Made by a program: the position numbers and the translations under genes. A stretch of DNA of 64,000 nt from Nocardioides antri (GTDB lineage: Bacteria > Actinomycetota > Actinomycetes > Propionibacteriales > Nocardioidaceae): the NCBI RefSeq assembly GCF_008373765.1, contig NZ_VUJW01000002.1:248001-312000 (forward strand), written 5' to 3'. Shown here piece by piece: positions 8,052 through 16,600 of the stretch (positions within the stretch are counted from its first letter, which is position 1; each line of letters begins with the position of its first letter). The notes below the pieces were generated by a model. That model was not told where the DNA came from, ran no database searches, and saw only the letters and a program-made list of their open reading frames with translations.

Positions 8052-8498
8052 CTACTGCTCGACGCCGGCGAAGAGCCAGATGAACAGCGCCACGAAGGCG
8101 GCCGCCACCAACAGCATCACCACCGCGAGCAGGATGCCGATCAGGCCGAGCACCCAGCCGGCGACCGCGTGGCCGCGATTGTTGTAGAGGTCCGGCCGGC
8201 TGCTGATCGCCTTGCTGGACCACAGCCCGAGGCCGAGCGCGACGGGCGAGCAGATCATGCCGAGCAGCGTGATCCCCGACGTCGGCAGCACCAGGATGCC
8301 GCTGACCAGGCCGAGGATGCCGAGGATCATCGCCCAGAGCCCGCCCTGGTGCGTCTGCTGGCCGGTCACCTGCTGGTAGGCCACGGGCAGGCCGTACGCC
8401 GGCGACCCGGGCGGGACGGGCGGCCCTTCGGCGGCGGTCTCGCCCCACGCCGGCGCCATCGGCTCTGAGGGCGGCGTGAGCCCGGGCTCGTGTGTCAT
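8052..8498 (-). CDS. DUF4190 domain membrane protein
   Basis: A 148-residue protein with a proline-rich cytoplasmic N-terminus (about residues 1-50) followed by two hydrophobic blocks. The first is around WAMILGILGLVSGILVLPTSG and the second around GWVLGLIGILLAVVMLLVAAAF, with a conserved loop SPVALGLGLWSSKAIS between them. This is the typical DUF4190 layout found widely in actinobacteria. Function is unknown. It lies downstream of, and on the same strand as, the TetR gene (9-bp gap), and is convergent with murB with only 7 bp between stops. Confidence 0.8.
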   Translation of the reverse strand: MTHEPGLTPPSEPMAPAWGETAAEGPPVPPGSPAYGLPVAYQQVTGQQTHQGGLWAMILGILGLVSGILVLPTSGITLLGMICSPVALGLGLWSSKAISSRPDLYNNRGHAVAGWVLGLIGILLAVVMLLVAAAFVALFIWLFAGVEQ

Positions 8499-8507
8499 GG
8501 GTGGTGT

Positions 8508-9149
8508 CTACCCTGCCGGTGGCCGGTCCGAACCACCGGCCGCGCCGACGACCATCAGGCGGACCAGGCTGTCGACGTACGACCGGGTGCCGGACCGCTC
8601 CAGCGCCGCCGTCGGCGTCGTGATCAAGGAGATGACGATCCGGTAGGCCCACTCGGCCGCAGTCCTCGGGTCCAGCCCGGCCGACGCGGACTGGCTCAGC
8701 GCCCGCCCGAGCTGCTCCTCGAAGAGCCCGACCACCCGCTCGACCAGGGGGCCGGACTCGGTGGTCAGCGCCGGCAGGATCAGCTCGGGGTGGTCGCGCA
8801 GCGCCTTCTGCAGCAGCGCGTGCCTGCGGCTGTACTCCACGACGAAGGCGATCGCGTTGACCAGGTGCGCCTCGAGGTCGTCGCTGCGCCGCAGGACCGG
8901 CACGGCCGCCTCGAAGAACCGGTCCAGCTCCCGCTCGAGGATCGCGGCGACGATCGCCGCCTGGTCGCCGACGTACTTGTAGACCGTCGGCCGCGAGATC
9001 CCCGCGCGCTCTGCGATCGCAGCGTGCAGGCGCGCGCCGAGCCCCTGGTCGAGCAGGCACTCCGTCGCTGCGTCGAGGATCCGCTCACGGATCCGCGCGG
9101 CGGCCGCCGGATCGGCGGGACCCGGACGGAGCGGCGCGACGCTGGACAT
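8508..9149 (-). CDS. TetR family transcriptional regulator
   Basis: A 213-residue regulator. The N-terminal helix-turn-helix is clear: ILDAATECLLDQGLGA, then IAERAGISRPTVYKYVGDQ. The C-terminal ligand domain (about residues 70-200) has no recognisable ligand. The ATG at 9149 gives the usual TetR length. It is divergent from the AurF-like oxygenase gene, with 90 bp between starts, the standard arrangement in which the repressor controls both itself and the neighbour; that control is inferred. A TATGAT hexamer on its strand (9193-9198) is a good -10. Confidence 0.88.
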   Translation of the reverse strand: MSSVAPLRPGPADPAAAARIRERILDAATECLLDQGLGARLHAAIAERAGISRPTVYKYVGDQAAIVAAILERELDRFFEAAVPVLRRSDDLEAHLVNAIAFVVEYSRRHALLQKALRDHPELILPALTTESGPLVERVVGLFEEQLGRALSQSASAGLDPRTAAEWAYRIVISLITTPTAALERSGTRSYVDSLVRLMVVGAAGGSDRPPAG

Positions 9150-9239
9150 GGCGGCATCGTACGACCCCTTGACCGGTCGTTGACGAAATGCAATCATACG
9201 TAAACAACTATCCGGCAACGCCGCCGAGAGGAACTGCGC
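9150..9239. promoter_or_regulatory. Divergent promoter region between tetR and the AurF-like gene
   Basis: This gap is more AT-rich than its surroundings around 9180-9210. On the minus strand TATGAT (9193-9198) suits a -10 for tetR. On the plus strand TTGACC (9169) and TTGACG (9180) are -35-like, without a clear -10. GACCGGTC at 9171-9178 is a perfect 8-bp palindrome, and GTTGACG...CGTAAAC (9179-9205) is a loose inverted repeat that could be part of a TetR site. A GAGAGGA ribosome site precedes the ATG at 9240. Confidence 0.45.
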
Positions 9240-10157
9240 ATGACCACCGCGCCCGAGCGCACCGCCCCCTCGCCCCACCCCCCGATGAACCAGGTCGCCA
9301 CCCGCCTGATCAACGGGTCGGTCCGTCGCTCCTACGAGCCCGCCGTGGCCATCGACTGGGACGCCCCGCTCGAGGACGGGAAGTACTTCCTGCCCAAGGA
9401 GGTCATCTCGCTCTACGGCACGCCCTACTGGGAGGAGCTCACCGAGGAGCAGCGGATCGCGTTGTCGCGCGAGGAGCTCGCCAACGTGCTTTCGGTCGGC
9501 CTCTGGTTCGAGAACATCCTCAACCGCGGGCTGCTGCTCCAGCTGCTGCGCGAGGACCCGGCCGGTCCGTTCGCGCACTACGTGCTCACCGAGATGGGCG
9601 ACGAGTGCCGCCACATGACGATGTTCGGCAAGATGATCGCCCGCGTCGGTGCTCGGCCCTACCGGATGGGGCGCACGGACCGGTTCCTCGCCGTCCTGCT
9701 GCCGCACTTCCTCCGCGGGTCGCTGCTGTGGGTGGGCGCCCTCATCGGGGAGGAGATCTTCGACGCGCAGCAGCGCCGGATCATGGCCGACCCCGAGCTG
9801 CAGCCGGTCGTCGCCCAGCTGATGCGGATCCACGTGACGGAGGAGGCCCGCCACATCAAGTTCGCGCGGGAGGGCGTCGTCCACCGGATGCAGGACGCGT
9901 CGTGGCTCGAGCGGTTCCTCGTGCGCAACCTCAACGGCCTCGGCGGGCCGGTGATGAAGCGGTCGCTCACTCACCGCGGGATCTACCACCGGGCCGGCCT
10001 CGACGTGGAGCGTGCCTACCGCGAGGCCAGGGACAACACCCACCACCACGAGATGGCGACGGTCGGCTTCGCGTCGCTGGCCGCGTTCCTCGAGGAGAAC
10101 GGCCTGATGGGGCGCGTCGCCCGGCGGCTCTGGAAGCGCAGCGGGTTTCTCGGGTGA
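9240..10157 (+). CDS. AurF-like non-haem diiron oxygenase
   Basis: A 305-residue protein of the p-aminobenzoate N-oxygenase AurF family. AurF oxidises arylamines with a carboxylate-bridged diiron centre; many relatives have other or unknown substrates. The ligand motifs are all present: Glu in LWFENILNRG, EMGDECRHMTMFGK (ExxRH), GEEIFDAQ, and HVTEEARHIKFAREG, with a late His in NTHHHEMATVGF. The ATG at 9240 is preceded by GAGAGGA. Regulation by the divergent TetR is likely. The stop overlaps the GTG of the DUF4873 gene (GTGA), so the two are translationally coupled and probably work together. Confidence 0.85.
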   Translation: MTTAPERTAPSPHPPMNQVATRLINGSVRRSYEPAVAIDWDAPLEDGKYFLPKEVISLYGTPYWEELTEEQRIALSREELANVLSVGLWFENILNRGLLLQLLREDPAGPFAHYVLTEMGDECRHMTMFGKMIARVGARPYRMGRTDRFLAVLLPHFLRGSLLWVGALIGEEIFDAQQRRIMADPELQPVVAQLMRIHVTEEARHIKFAREGVVHRMQDASWLERFLVRNLNGLGGPVMKRSLTHRGIYHRAGLDVERAYREARDNTHHHEMATVGFASLAAFLEENGLMGRVARRLWKRSGFLG

Positions 10158-10531
10158 CGCGGAGGACGAGGCGGAGCAGGCGGAGCAGGCGCCCGCGGGA
10201 GACGGCCTGGCTGCCCCCCGAGGAGGACAGCGGGTACGACGGCAGCGCGCTGCTCCTCGTCGGCGACCAGGCGCTGGAGGTGACCGTCCACCTCGACGGG
10301 CACCTGGAGCCGCTCGACGGCCGCTTCCACTGGTACGGCCGGATCGAGCGCTCGGTGCCCGTCGCCGCGGCGAAGGCCGCGGGCGCGACCACGGCCGAGC
10401 TCGTCATCGGCGACCGTCCGCCGGCCGCGCTGCGGCTCGCCGAGCACGACCCCTGGGGCCACGTCCAGGTGAGCGGCACCGGCGCTCCGCCGTACCCGCT
10501 GGAGGCGGTGGAGGTCGAGCTACCGGCCTAG
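10154..10531 (+). CDS. DUF4873 domain protein
   Basis: A 125-residue protein. After an arginine-rich start (VTRRTRRSRRSRRPRETAW) it has the DUF4873 pattern: SGYDGSALLLVGDQALEVTV, then HLEPLDGRFHWYGRI and a final ALEVxL-like strand. DUF4873 is often seen fused to or beside FAD-dependent monooxygenases; its function is unknown. The arginine run is encoded by short direct repeats of GCGGAGCAG and may be untranslated if a later start is used, but no better start codon follows. It is coupled by a 4-nt overlap to the AurF-like gene. Its TAG shares CTAG with the convergent deaminase stop. Confidence 0.7.
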   Translation: MTRRTRRSRRSRRPRETAWLPPEEDSGYDGSALLLVGDQALEVTVHLDGHLEPLDGRFHWYGRIERSVPVAAAKAAGATTAELVIGDRPPAALRLAEHDPWGHVQVSGTGAPPYPLEAVEVELPA

Positions 10532-11550
10532 CCGGGGGTCTCCTCCGCCAGCCAGGCGTCGATGTCGGCCTCGGCCCGCTTCCGCACGTCGTCGGGCGCC
10601 CGGCTGGCGCGGAACGACATCCGGGCAAGCTCGGCGAGCTGCTCGTCGGACAGCTCGTGGGCGGCGCGCATGGTGGCGTACTGGCCGGCCAGTCGGGAGC
10701 CGAACAGCAGCGGGTCGTCCGCGCCTAGCGCGACCGTCGCCCCGGCCGCCAGCAGGATCGGCAGCGGGACCGAGGTGGGGTCGGAGTAGACGCCGAGCGC
10801 GACGTTCGAGACCGGGCACACCTCGAGCGCCACCCCGGCGTCGACGATCCGGGCCAGCAGGTCGAGGTCCTCGGCGGCGCGCACGCCGTGGCCGAGCCGG
10901 TCCGCGTGCAGGGCGTCGAGGCAGGTCCGGATGTGCTCGGGCCCGCGCAGCTCGCCGCCGTGTGGCGCGAGCAGCAGGCCGGCCCGCTCGGCGATCGCGA
11001 ACGCGGGAGCGAAGTCGGCGGTCGACCCGCGCCGCTCGTCGTTGGAGAGGCCGAAGCCGACGACGCCGCGGTCGACGTACTGGCTCGCGAGGCGGGCCAG
11101 GGTGCGGGCGTCGAGCGGGTGGCGGGTGCGGTTGGCGGCGATGACCACCGCCATCCCCAGGCCGGTGCGCTCGCTCGCGTCGCGGACCGCGTCGAGCACC
11201 AGGTCGGTGAAGGCCGTGATCCCGCCGAACCGCGCGGCGTAGCCGCTCGGGTCGACCTGGATCTCCAGCCAGCGGCCGCCGTCCGCGACGTCGTCCTCGG
11301 CGGCCTCCCGCACCAGCCGGCGGACGTCGTCCTCGGTCCGGAGCACGGACCGCGCGACGTCGTACAACCGCTGGAACCGGAACCAGCCCTTCTCGTCGGC
11401 CGCGGTCAGCTCCGGCGGCCACTCGGTCACGAGCGCGTCGGGCAGGTGGATGCCGTCGCGCGCGGCGAGCTCGAGCAGCGTCCCGTGGCGCATGGACCCG
11501 GTGAAGTGGAGGTGCAGGTGCGCCTTCGGTAGTGAGTGGGGGTCCCGCAT
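10528..11550 (-). CDS. Adenosine deaminase family protein
   Basis: A 340-residue metal-dependent amidohydrolase of the adenosine/adenine deaminase family, expected to hydrolyse an aminopurine nucleoside or base to the hydroxy form plus ammonia. Zinc and catalytic motifs are HLHLHFTG (two His), APHGGE (His and Glu), LGHGVRA (His) and GADDPLLF (Asp-Asp). The loop PKAHLHLHFTGSM carries Phe where classical adenosine deaminases have Glu-Gly (HLDG/HLEG), so the exact substrate could differ from adenosine. The ATG at 11550 starts MRDPHSLPKAHLH as in the family. It is convergent with the DUF4873 gene, sharing a CTAG stop overlap. Confidence 0.85.
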   Translation of the reverse strand: MRDPHSLPKAHLHLHFTGSMRHGTLLELAARDGIHLPDALVTEWPPELTAADEKGWFRFQRLYDVARSVLRTEDDVRRLVREAAEDDVADGGRWLEIQVDPSGYAARFGGITAFTDLVLDAVRDASERTGLGMAVVIAANRTRHPLDARTLARLASQYVDRGVVGFGLSNDERRGSTADFAPAFAIAERAGLLLAPHGGELRGPEHIRTCLDALHADRLGHGVRAAEDLDLLARIVDAGVALEVCPVSNVALGVYSDPTSVPLPILLAAGATVALGADDPLLFGSRLAGQYATMRAAHELSDEQLAELARMSFRASRAPDDVRKRAEADIDAWLAEETPG

Positions 11551-11620
11551 CCGGCGATCGTAGAGGGGGAGCCCCCCGGTGGTCCGCGACGCCGGCGGTG
11601 GTGCGCCGGGTGCACTGCTT

Positions 11621-11650
11621 TTGGCCCGGTTGGCGCGTGGTGCGTAGACT
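11621..11650 (+). promoter_or_regulatory. Candidate promoter for tRNA-Trp - secE - nusG
   Basis: TTGGCC (11621-11626) and TAGACT (11645-11650) are separated by 18 bp. The -10 element lies about 85 bp before tRNA-Trp. The rest of the 184-bp gap after the deaminase start holds nothing else I can name. Confidence 0.5.
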
Positions 11651-11734
11651 CCACCCTTGGTGGCTTTCCCCCATGGTGAGTCGCGCCCTCGTGACTCCTG
11701 ATCACGGGCGCGGTGAGACCGGGATCGCCGTCGG

Positions 11735-11807
11735 AGGGCACTAGCTCAACTGGCAGAGCATCGGTCTCCAAAACCGAAGGTTGGGGGTTCAAGTCCCTCG
11801 TGCCCTG
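11735..11807 (+). tRNA. tRNA-Trp (anticodon CCA)
   Basis: A 73-nt cloverleaf. The acceptor AGGGCAC pairs with GTGCCCT, the anticodon stem CGGTCTCCAAAACCG carries CCA, and the T-arm is GGGGG-TTCAAGT-CCCTC with one wobble or mismatch. The discriminator is G. It lies directly upstream of secE, the conserved actinobacterial arrangement. Confidence 0.95.
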
Positions 11808-11852
11808 CAGGACCACGACAAGATTGACAAGTACGCAGAAGAGGTGAGCAAC

Positions 11853-12113
11853 GTGTCGGACTCCCACGCGGCCCAGAAGGGTCGCCAGTCCGACGCCGGC
11901 AAGTCCGGCGAGCGGCGGACCGGACCGCTGACGTTCTACCGCCAGGTCGTCGCCGAGCTCCGCAAGGTCGTCTACCCGACCCGCGAGCAGCTGACCACCT
12001 ACTTCTTCGTCGTCATGGTCTTCGTGCTGGTGATGATCGGGATCGTCTCGCTGCTGGACCTCGGTCTGGGCAAGGCGGTCTTCGCGATCTTCACCGGCGC
12101 GGACGACGTGTGA
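11853..12113 (+). CDS. secE: Preprotein translocase subunit SecE
   Basis: An 86-residue essential clamp subunit of the SecYEG membrane channel. A hydrophilic N-terminus is followed by the amphipathic conserved helix [20 protein letters not shown] and one transmembrane helix (about [21 protein letters not shown]), as in single-span Gram-positive SecE. I chose the GTG at 11853 because AAGAGG lies about 8 nt upstream; a GTG at 11844 is also in frame. It is followed by nusG after 58 bp, the universal secE-nusG pairing. Confidence 0.95.
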   Translation: MSDSHAAQKGRQSDAGKSGERRTGPLTFYRQVVAELRKVVYPTREQLTTYFFVVMVFVLVMIGIVSLLDLGLGKAVFAIFTGADDV

Positions 12114-12171
12114 CCGACGCCGACGGCAAAGTCGACGAGGTCACCCCGCAACACCAACTGATGGAGCACAC

Positions 12172-13020
12172 GTGTCGGAGCAGTACGACGCCGCCCCGGA
12201 GACGGGCGAGGACGTCACCACCCCCGAAGAGCTGGACGACGAGGCTCTGACGGAGAACGACGAGGTCTCCGAGGAGCCGCTCGCTGACGACGTCGAGGTC
12301 GCTGACGAGCTTGATGACGAGACCGCCGAGGTCGCCGGCGAAGGCGCGCTCGAGGACGCTGCGCCCGAGGAGACCGCGCCCGAGGAGGAGCTCGACCCGC
12401 TCGAGGCGTTCCGTCGCGAGCTGATGATGAAGCCGGGCGACTGGTTCGTCGTGCACACCTACTCCGGCATGGAGAACCGGGTGAAGCACAACCTGGAGAA
12501 CCGCATCCACTCCCTCAACATGGAGGACTACATCCACGAGATCGTGGTCCCCACCGAGGAAGTCGCCGAGATCAAGAACGGCCAGCGCAAGATGGTCCGC
12601 CGCACCGTCCTCCCCGGCTACGTCCTGGTCCGGATGGACCTCACCGACGAGTCCTGGGCCGCGGTCCGGCACACGCCGTCGGTGACCGGCTTCGTCGGCC
12701 ACAGCCACCAGCCGGTGCCGCTGAGCATGGACGAGGTCGAGAAGATGCTGGCCCCGTCCGTCGTCGTGCAGGCCCAGGCCGAGAGCGACGCCGCCGCCGC
12801 TGCCGCGGGCACCCCCGGAGCCCCGGCCGCCAAGAAGCCGATCGAGGTCGCCGACTTCGGCGAGGGCGACTCGGTCATGGTGGTCGACGGCCCGTTCGCC
12901 ACGCTGCACGCGACCATCACCGAGATCAACGCCGAGGCCCAGCGCCTCAAGGCGCTGGTCGAGATCTTCGGCCGGGAGACCCCGGTCGAGCTGAGCTTCA
13001 GCCAGGTCCAGAAGGTGTGA
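12172..13020 (+). CDS. nusG: Transcription termination/antitermination factor NusG
   Basis: A 282-residue RNA polymerase-associated factor that affects pausing, Rho termination and ribosome coupling. The NGN domain starts near residue 90 ([20 protein letters not shown]) and includes [12 protein letters not shown] and [12 protein letters not shown]. The KOW domain at the C-terminus contains [18 protein letters not shown] and ends [17 protein letters not shown]. Two lineage features stand out: an N-terminal acidic extension of roughly 85 residues rich in Glu and Asp, and an Ala-rich linker ([20 protein letters not shown]) between NGN and KOW. GTG start at 12172. Confidence 0.96.
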   Translation: MSEQYDAAPETGEDVTTPEELDDEALTENDEVSEEPLADDVEVADELDDETAEVAGEGALEDAAPEETAPEEELDPLEAFRRELMMKPGDWFVVHTYSGMENRVKHNLENRIHSLNMEDYIHEIVVPTEEVAEIKNGQRKMVRRTVLPGYVLVRMDLTDESWAAVRHTPSVTGFVGHSHQPVPLSMDEVEKMLAPSVVVQAQAESDAAAAAAGTPGAPAAKKPIEVADFGEGDSVMVVDGPFATLHATITEINAEAQRLKALVEIFGRETPVELSFSQVQKV

Positions 13021-13121
13021 GGCCCCAGAAGCACAGCGCTCGGTCGCAAGACCGCAGGAAGAAGTGGCAGAGGCGCACGTCGTACGCCTCGTCATGACCA
13101 CGAGAAGAAAGAGATAGAGGA

Positions 13122-13550
13122 ATGCCTCCCAAGAAGAAGATCGCCGCACTGGTCAAGGTGCAGCTCCAGGCCGGTGCCGCCACCCCGGCGCCCCCGGTCG
13201 GTACGGCCCTGGGCCCGCACGGCGTCAACATCATGGACTTCTGCAAGGCCTACAACGCCCAGACCGAGTCCATGCGCGGCAACGTCATCCCGGTCGAGAT
13301 CACCATCTACGAGGACCGGTCCTTCACCTTCATCACGAAGACCCCGCCGGCCGCCGAGCTGATCAAGAAGGCCGCTGGCCTGCAGAAGGGCTCGGGCGTC
13401 CCGCACAAGGAGAAGGTCGGCAAGCTGACCAAGGACCAGGTGCGCGAGATCGCCCAGACCAAGCTCCCCGACCTCAACGCCAACGACATCGAGGCCGCGA
13501 TGAAGATCGTCGAGGGCACTGCCCGCTCGATGGGCGTCACGACCGACTGA
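13122..13550 (+). CDS. rplK: Ribosomal protein uL11
   Basis: A 142-residue protein of the GTPase-associated centre of the 50S subunit. The N-terminus [20 protein letters not shown] and the proline-rich stretch [20 protein letters not shown] are diagnostic, and the C-terminal RNA-binding domain has [20 protein letters not shown]. The ATG at 13122 is preceded by AGAGG. Forms an operon with rplA; the nusG-rplK gap is 101 bp. Confidence 0.98.
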   Translation: MPPKKKIAALVKVQLQAGAATPAPPVGTALGPHGVNIMDFCKAYNAQTESMRGNVIPVEITIYEDRSFTFITKTPPAAELIKKAAGLQKGSGVPHKEKVGKLTKDQVREIAQTKLPDLNANDIEAAMKIVEGTARSMGVTTD

Positions 13551-13612
13551 ACCTGTGGGAGGGCCGCGCTGGCCCGCTGACCACATACTTTCCAGCAGAG
13601 AAGAGAAAGCAC

Positions 13613-14332
13613 ATGCAGCGCAGCAAGACCTACCGCGCGGCGACGGAGACGTTCGACAAGGACGAGCTCTACTCGCCGCTGGCCGCGATCAAGATCGCCA
13701 AGGCCGCCAGCAAGAAGAAGTTCGACGAGACCGTCGACGTGGTGATGCGTCTCGGCGTCGACCCCCGCAAGGCGGACCAGATGGTGCGCGGCACCGTCAA
13801 CCTGCCCCACGGCACCGGCAAGACCGCTCGTGTCCTCGTGTTCGCCAACGGCGACAAGGCGGAGGCCGCTCGCGCGGCCGGTGCCGACATCGTCGGCGGC
13901 GACGAGCTCATCGACAAGGTGGCCGGCGGCTGGCTCGACTTCGACGCCGTCGTCGCGACGCCCGACATGATGGGCAAGGTCGGCCGCCTCGGTCGCGTCC
14001 TCGGCCCCCGCGGCCTGATGCCGAACCCGAAGACCGGAACCGTCACCCCGGACCCGGCCAAGGCCGTCACCGACATCAAGGGCGGCAAGATCGAGTTCCG
14101 CGTCGATCGGCACGCCAACCTGCACTTCATCATCGGCAAGGCGTCGTTCGACGAGTCCCAGCTCGCGGAGAACTACGCGGCTGCCCTCGAGGAGGTGCTG
14201 CGGCTCAAGCCGGCCAGCTCCAAGGGCCGCTACCTGCGGAAGGTCACCGTCTCGACGACCATGGGCCCCGGTGTCCAGGTCGACCCGAACCGCACCAAGA
14301 ACGTCGCGGTCGACGACGAGGCCACGGCCTGA
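13613..14332 (+). CDS. rplA: Ribosomal protein uL1
   Basis: A 239-residue L1-stalk protein; in many bacteria it also represses its own operon by binding the rplK leader. It carries the signature region [16 protein letters not shown] with [12 protein letters not shown] just before it, and [20 protein letters not shown]. The ATG at 13613 follows AGAGAAGAGAAAG. It ends 18 bp before a strong bidirectional terminator. In most bacteria rplJ follows directly; here it is displaced by about 11 kb. Confidence 0.98.
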   Translation: MQRSKTYRAATETFDKDELYSPLAAIKIAKAASKKKFDETVDVVMRLGVDPRKADQMVRGTVNLPHGTGKTARVLVFANGDKAEAARAAGADIVGGDELIDKVAGGWLDFDAVVATPDMMGKVGRLGRVLGPRGLMPNPKTGTVTPDPAKAVTDIKGGKIEFRVDRHANLHFIIGKASFDESQLAENYAAALEEVLRLKPASSKGRYLRKVTVSTTMGPGVQVDPNRTKNVAVDDEATA

Positions 14333-14350
14333 CCAGCTCTTCGGAAAACA

Positions 14351-14389
14351 CACCGACCCGGCGCCTCCACGGCGCCGGGTCGGTGCGTT
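14351..14389. terminator. Bidirectional intrinsic terminator between rplA and the sugar locus
   Basis: A perfect 15-bp stem: 14351-14365 pairs with 14371-14385 around the loop TCCAC. CGTTTT follows on the plus strand, and GGAAAACA precedes it so that the minus-strand transcript also ends in a U-rich run. It serves rplA and the convergent methyltransferase gene. Confidence 0.9.
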
Positions 14390-14413
14390 TTCGAGCAGGG
14401 GGCTCCCGGGGCC

Positions 14414-15208
14414 TCAGGCCTTGCGTCGGAGCCAGCCGTCGGGGACGGCGGAGATCAGCAGCTTGTCGTTGATCTCCTGGTCGATCTCGAAGTCGGGGTT
14501 CTCCTTGAGGAACTCCCACACCGCGGTCTTCGGGTTGTCGCCCTGGGACCACGGGCGGTCGGGGAAGACGCTGTCGTCCATGTCCTCGACGATCGTGTCG
14601 AACACCAGGCAGTAGCTGCCCGGGGTCACGAGCGGGGCGTAGTAGCCGAGCTCCTTCTGCACGTGCTCGTGGGTGTGGTTGGAGTCGAGCGAGACCAGGA
14701 CCCGCTCGTAGCCTGCGGCGTACTCGCGCACCTTCTCCGCCATCTCGTCGGTGATCGACGAGCCCTCGAACATCTCGATCCGCGAGCGCATCGGGTGGGC
14801 GTCGATGGCGTCGCGGTTGTGGGACCGGATGTCGATGTCGATGCCGAGGACCTTGCGCTTCGGGTTGGCCGGGTCGAGCGTCGTACCGTCCGCGACGGCG
14901 TCGGCGTAGTCCAGCATGGCCAGCAGCGAGGCGCTGAGGATGAGCGAGCCGCCGTGGGCGATGCCGGTCTCGATGATGAGGTCGGGCTTCACGGCCGCGA
15001 CGACTTCCTGGTAGGCGACGATGTCGGCCGGGAACTGGATCAGCGGGCGGCCCAGCCAGTCGAAGTTGTACATGTACTTCTGGTTGAACGCGCGGGTCAC
15101 GAACGCGAGGGCCTGTGCCTGCCACTCAGCGTCGCCCTTGTAGCCGGCGATGAAATCGCGACGCTCCTGCTGGAACTGGGCGATCGGGTCACTGGTTGCA
15201 TCTGCCAC
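14414..15208 (-). CDS. CmcI-like SAM-dependent methyltransferase (cephalosporin hydroxylase family)
   Basis: A 264-residue protein of the CmcI family. Despite the family name, members are SAM-dependent O-methyltransferases, several of which methylate sugars or surface glycans. The SAM site is IIETGIAHGGSLILSASLL, followed by VLGIDIDIRSHNR and VLVSLDSNHTHEHV; the late region LVFDTIVEDMDDSVF fits the family metal/active site. I use the GTG at 15208 (VADATSDPIAQF) because GAGG lies 7 nt upstream; a GTG at 15238 is the longer alternative. It is the last gene of the minus-strand CDP-sugar operon, so it probably methylates the sugar made there or its glycan. Confidence 0.8.
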   Translation of the reverse strand: MADATSDPIAQFQQERRDFIAGYKGDAEWQAQALAFVTRAFNQKYMYNFDWLGRPLIQFPADIVAYQEVVAAVKPDLIIETGIAHGGSLILSASLLAMLDYADAVADGTTLDPANPKRKVLGIDIDIRSHNRDAIDAHPMRSRIEMFEGSSITDEMAEKVREYAAGYERVLVSLDSNHTHEHVQKELGYYAPLVTPGSYCLVFDTIVEDMDDSVFPDRPWSQGDNPKTAVWEFLKENPDFEIDQEINDKLLISAVPDGWLRRKA

Positions 15209-15251
15209 TTGCGGGCCTCTTTCCTCGGACGGTTTCACTCGGTGGGTTCAG

Positions 15252-16082
15252 CTAGCGGGCGCTCGACGCTGAGGCGTGGCCGACGGCCTGCGCAAGCATG
15301 TCAGGCAGCCGCTCGGTCAGCCGCGCGGGACGCAGGCCGGTCTCCTCCCGGATGCGGGAGACGTCGATGGTCGGGAAGGCGCGGGTCGGGCCACCGGCCG
15401 CGAACGCGACGCCGGAGCCGGTCTGCTCGGCAATGACCGCGGCGATCTCGCCGTGGGTCACCGGCTGGCCGCTGGCCAGGTTGTAGAGGCGGTGGCGGCC
15501 GCTGGTCGCGACGTGGGCCAGCATCCGGCACAGGTCGTCGACGGCGATGTAGTCCTTCGACGACTCCGGGCCCTCGCCGATCGTGATGTCGCGTCCGGCC
15601 GCGACGTCGGCGAGCAGCATGCCCAGGAAGGTGTCGCTGTGCGACCCGGGGCCGTAGACGTTGGACACCCGGGCGACGCGCACCCCCGGCTCGGGCCGGG
15701 ACGCGCAGATCGCCTCGCCGAGGAGCTTGCTGAGGTCGTAGATCCCGTCCGCCGTCGGCTTGGCCAGGGGGACCGACTCCTCCGAGACGGTGGGGGTGTC
15801 GAGGCCGCTGTAGACCCGGGTGCTGGACAGGTAGAGCCAGGAGCCGAAGGTGGTGTCGCGGATCCGGTCGGCCAGCGCGGTGACGTGCGCGTCGACCGTG
15901 TCGAGGGGTCGCGACCGGAAGTCGCCGGTCAGGCCGATGGCGTAGACCACGTGGCCGAGGTCGTCGCCCCGGGGCGGGATCTCGTCGCGACCCGGGGTCA
16001 GCACCTCGTGGCCGGCCTCGCGGAGGTGGGCGGTCAGGGCTCCGCCGATGAAGCCGGACGAGCCGAACACGGTGAACCTCAT
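15252..16082 (-). CDS. NAD(P)-dependent sugar nucleotide epimerase/reductase
   Basis: A 276-residue extended short-chain dehydrogenase. The N-terminal MRFTVFGSSGFIGGALTAHL is the NAD(P) Rossmann loop. The catalytic Ser/Tyr/Lys appear as LSSTRVYSG and YDLSKLLGE, with the common YxxxK reading YDLSK. In the context of CDP-glucose dehydratase and a 3,5-epimerase-like protein, it is best read as the 4-keto reductase finishing a CDP-6-deoxyhexose; that is inference. The ATG at 16082 overlaps the acyltransferase stop by 4 nt, showing translational coupling. Confidence 0.82.
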   Translation of the reverse strand: MRFTVFGSSGFIGGALTAHLREAGHEVLTPGRDEIPPRGDDLGHVVYAIGLTGDFRSRPLDTVDAHVTALADRIRDTTFGSWLYLSSTRVYSGLDTPTVSEESVPLAKPTADGIYDLSKLLGEAICASRPEPGVRVARVSNVYGPGSHSDTFLGMLLADVAAGRDITIGEGPESSKDYIAVDDLCRMLAHVATSGRHRLYNLASGQPVTHGEIAAVIAEQTGSGVAFAAGGPTRAFPTIDVSRIREETGLRPARLTERLPDMLAQAVGHASASSAR

Positions 16083-16570
16083 CGACGAGACCCGCGGATC
16101 GTCATCGGGTTGCCCGCGGCGATGGCGTACGGCGGCACCTCGCCACGCACGAGCGTCAACGCACCGATCACGGCGCCCTTGCCGATGTGCGTGCCGTCGA
16201 GGATGACGCACCCGGCGCCGAGCCAGACGTCATCCTCGATCACGATGCCGCCCTTGCTGGGCCGGAAGCCCTGCTGCTGGATGAACGTGTCGGGGTCGTC
16301 GAACTGGTGGTTCGTCGGGGCGAAGACGCAGTTGGCCGCGACCGACACCGCGTTGCCGACGGTGATCCCGTTGCCGGAGTAGAGCACGCAGCCGGAGTTG
16401 AAGACGCAGCTCTCGCCGATGACGATGTCGCCGCTGCCGCCGGCCGGCTTGAACTTCACGAAGCTGTCGATGTACGAGCGCGCGCCGATCACGTACCGCG
16501 AGCCGCGCACGCTCGGCTCGATGTCGGCCAGCGGGGAGACGAAGGCCGTCGGGTCGAACTCGAGGGTCAT
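16079..16570 (-). CDS. Hexapeptide-repeat acyltransferase
   Basis: A 163-residue left-handed beta-helix protein of the maltose/galactoside O-acetyltransferase type. Hexapeptide turns run through DIVIGESCVFNSGCVLYSG, ITVGNAVSVAANCVFAPTNHQF and IVIEDDVWLGAGCVILDG, and the catalytic His is in APTNHQF. The typical ending VPPYAIAAGNPMTIRG is present. It probably O- or N-acylates a sugar of this locus. Transcribed with its neighbours: 30 bp after the 3,5-epimerase gene and overlapping the reductase gene. Confidence 0.85.
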   Translation of the reverse strand: MTLEFDPTAFVSPLADIEPSVRGSRYVIGARSYIDSFVKFKPAGGSGDIVIGESCVFNSGCVLYSGNGITVGNAVSVAANCVFAPTNHQFDDPDTFIQQQGFRPSKGGIVIEDDVWLGAGCVILDGTHIGKGAVIGALTLVRGEVPPYAIAAGNPMTIRGSRR

Positions 16571-16600
16571 GGGGGGCCTACCGGCGTGCGTCTCGGTCGT

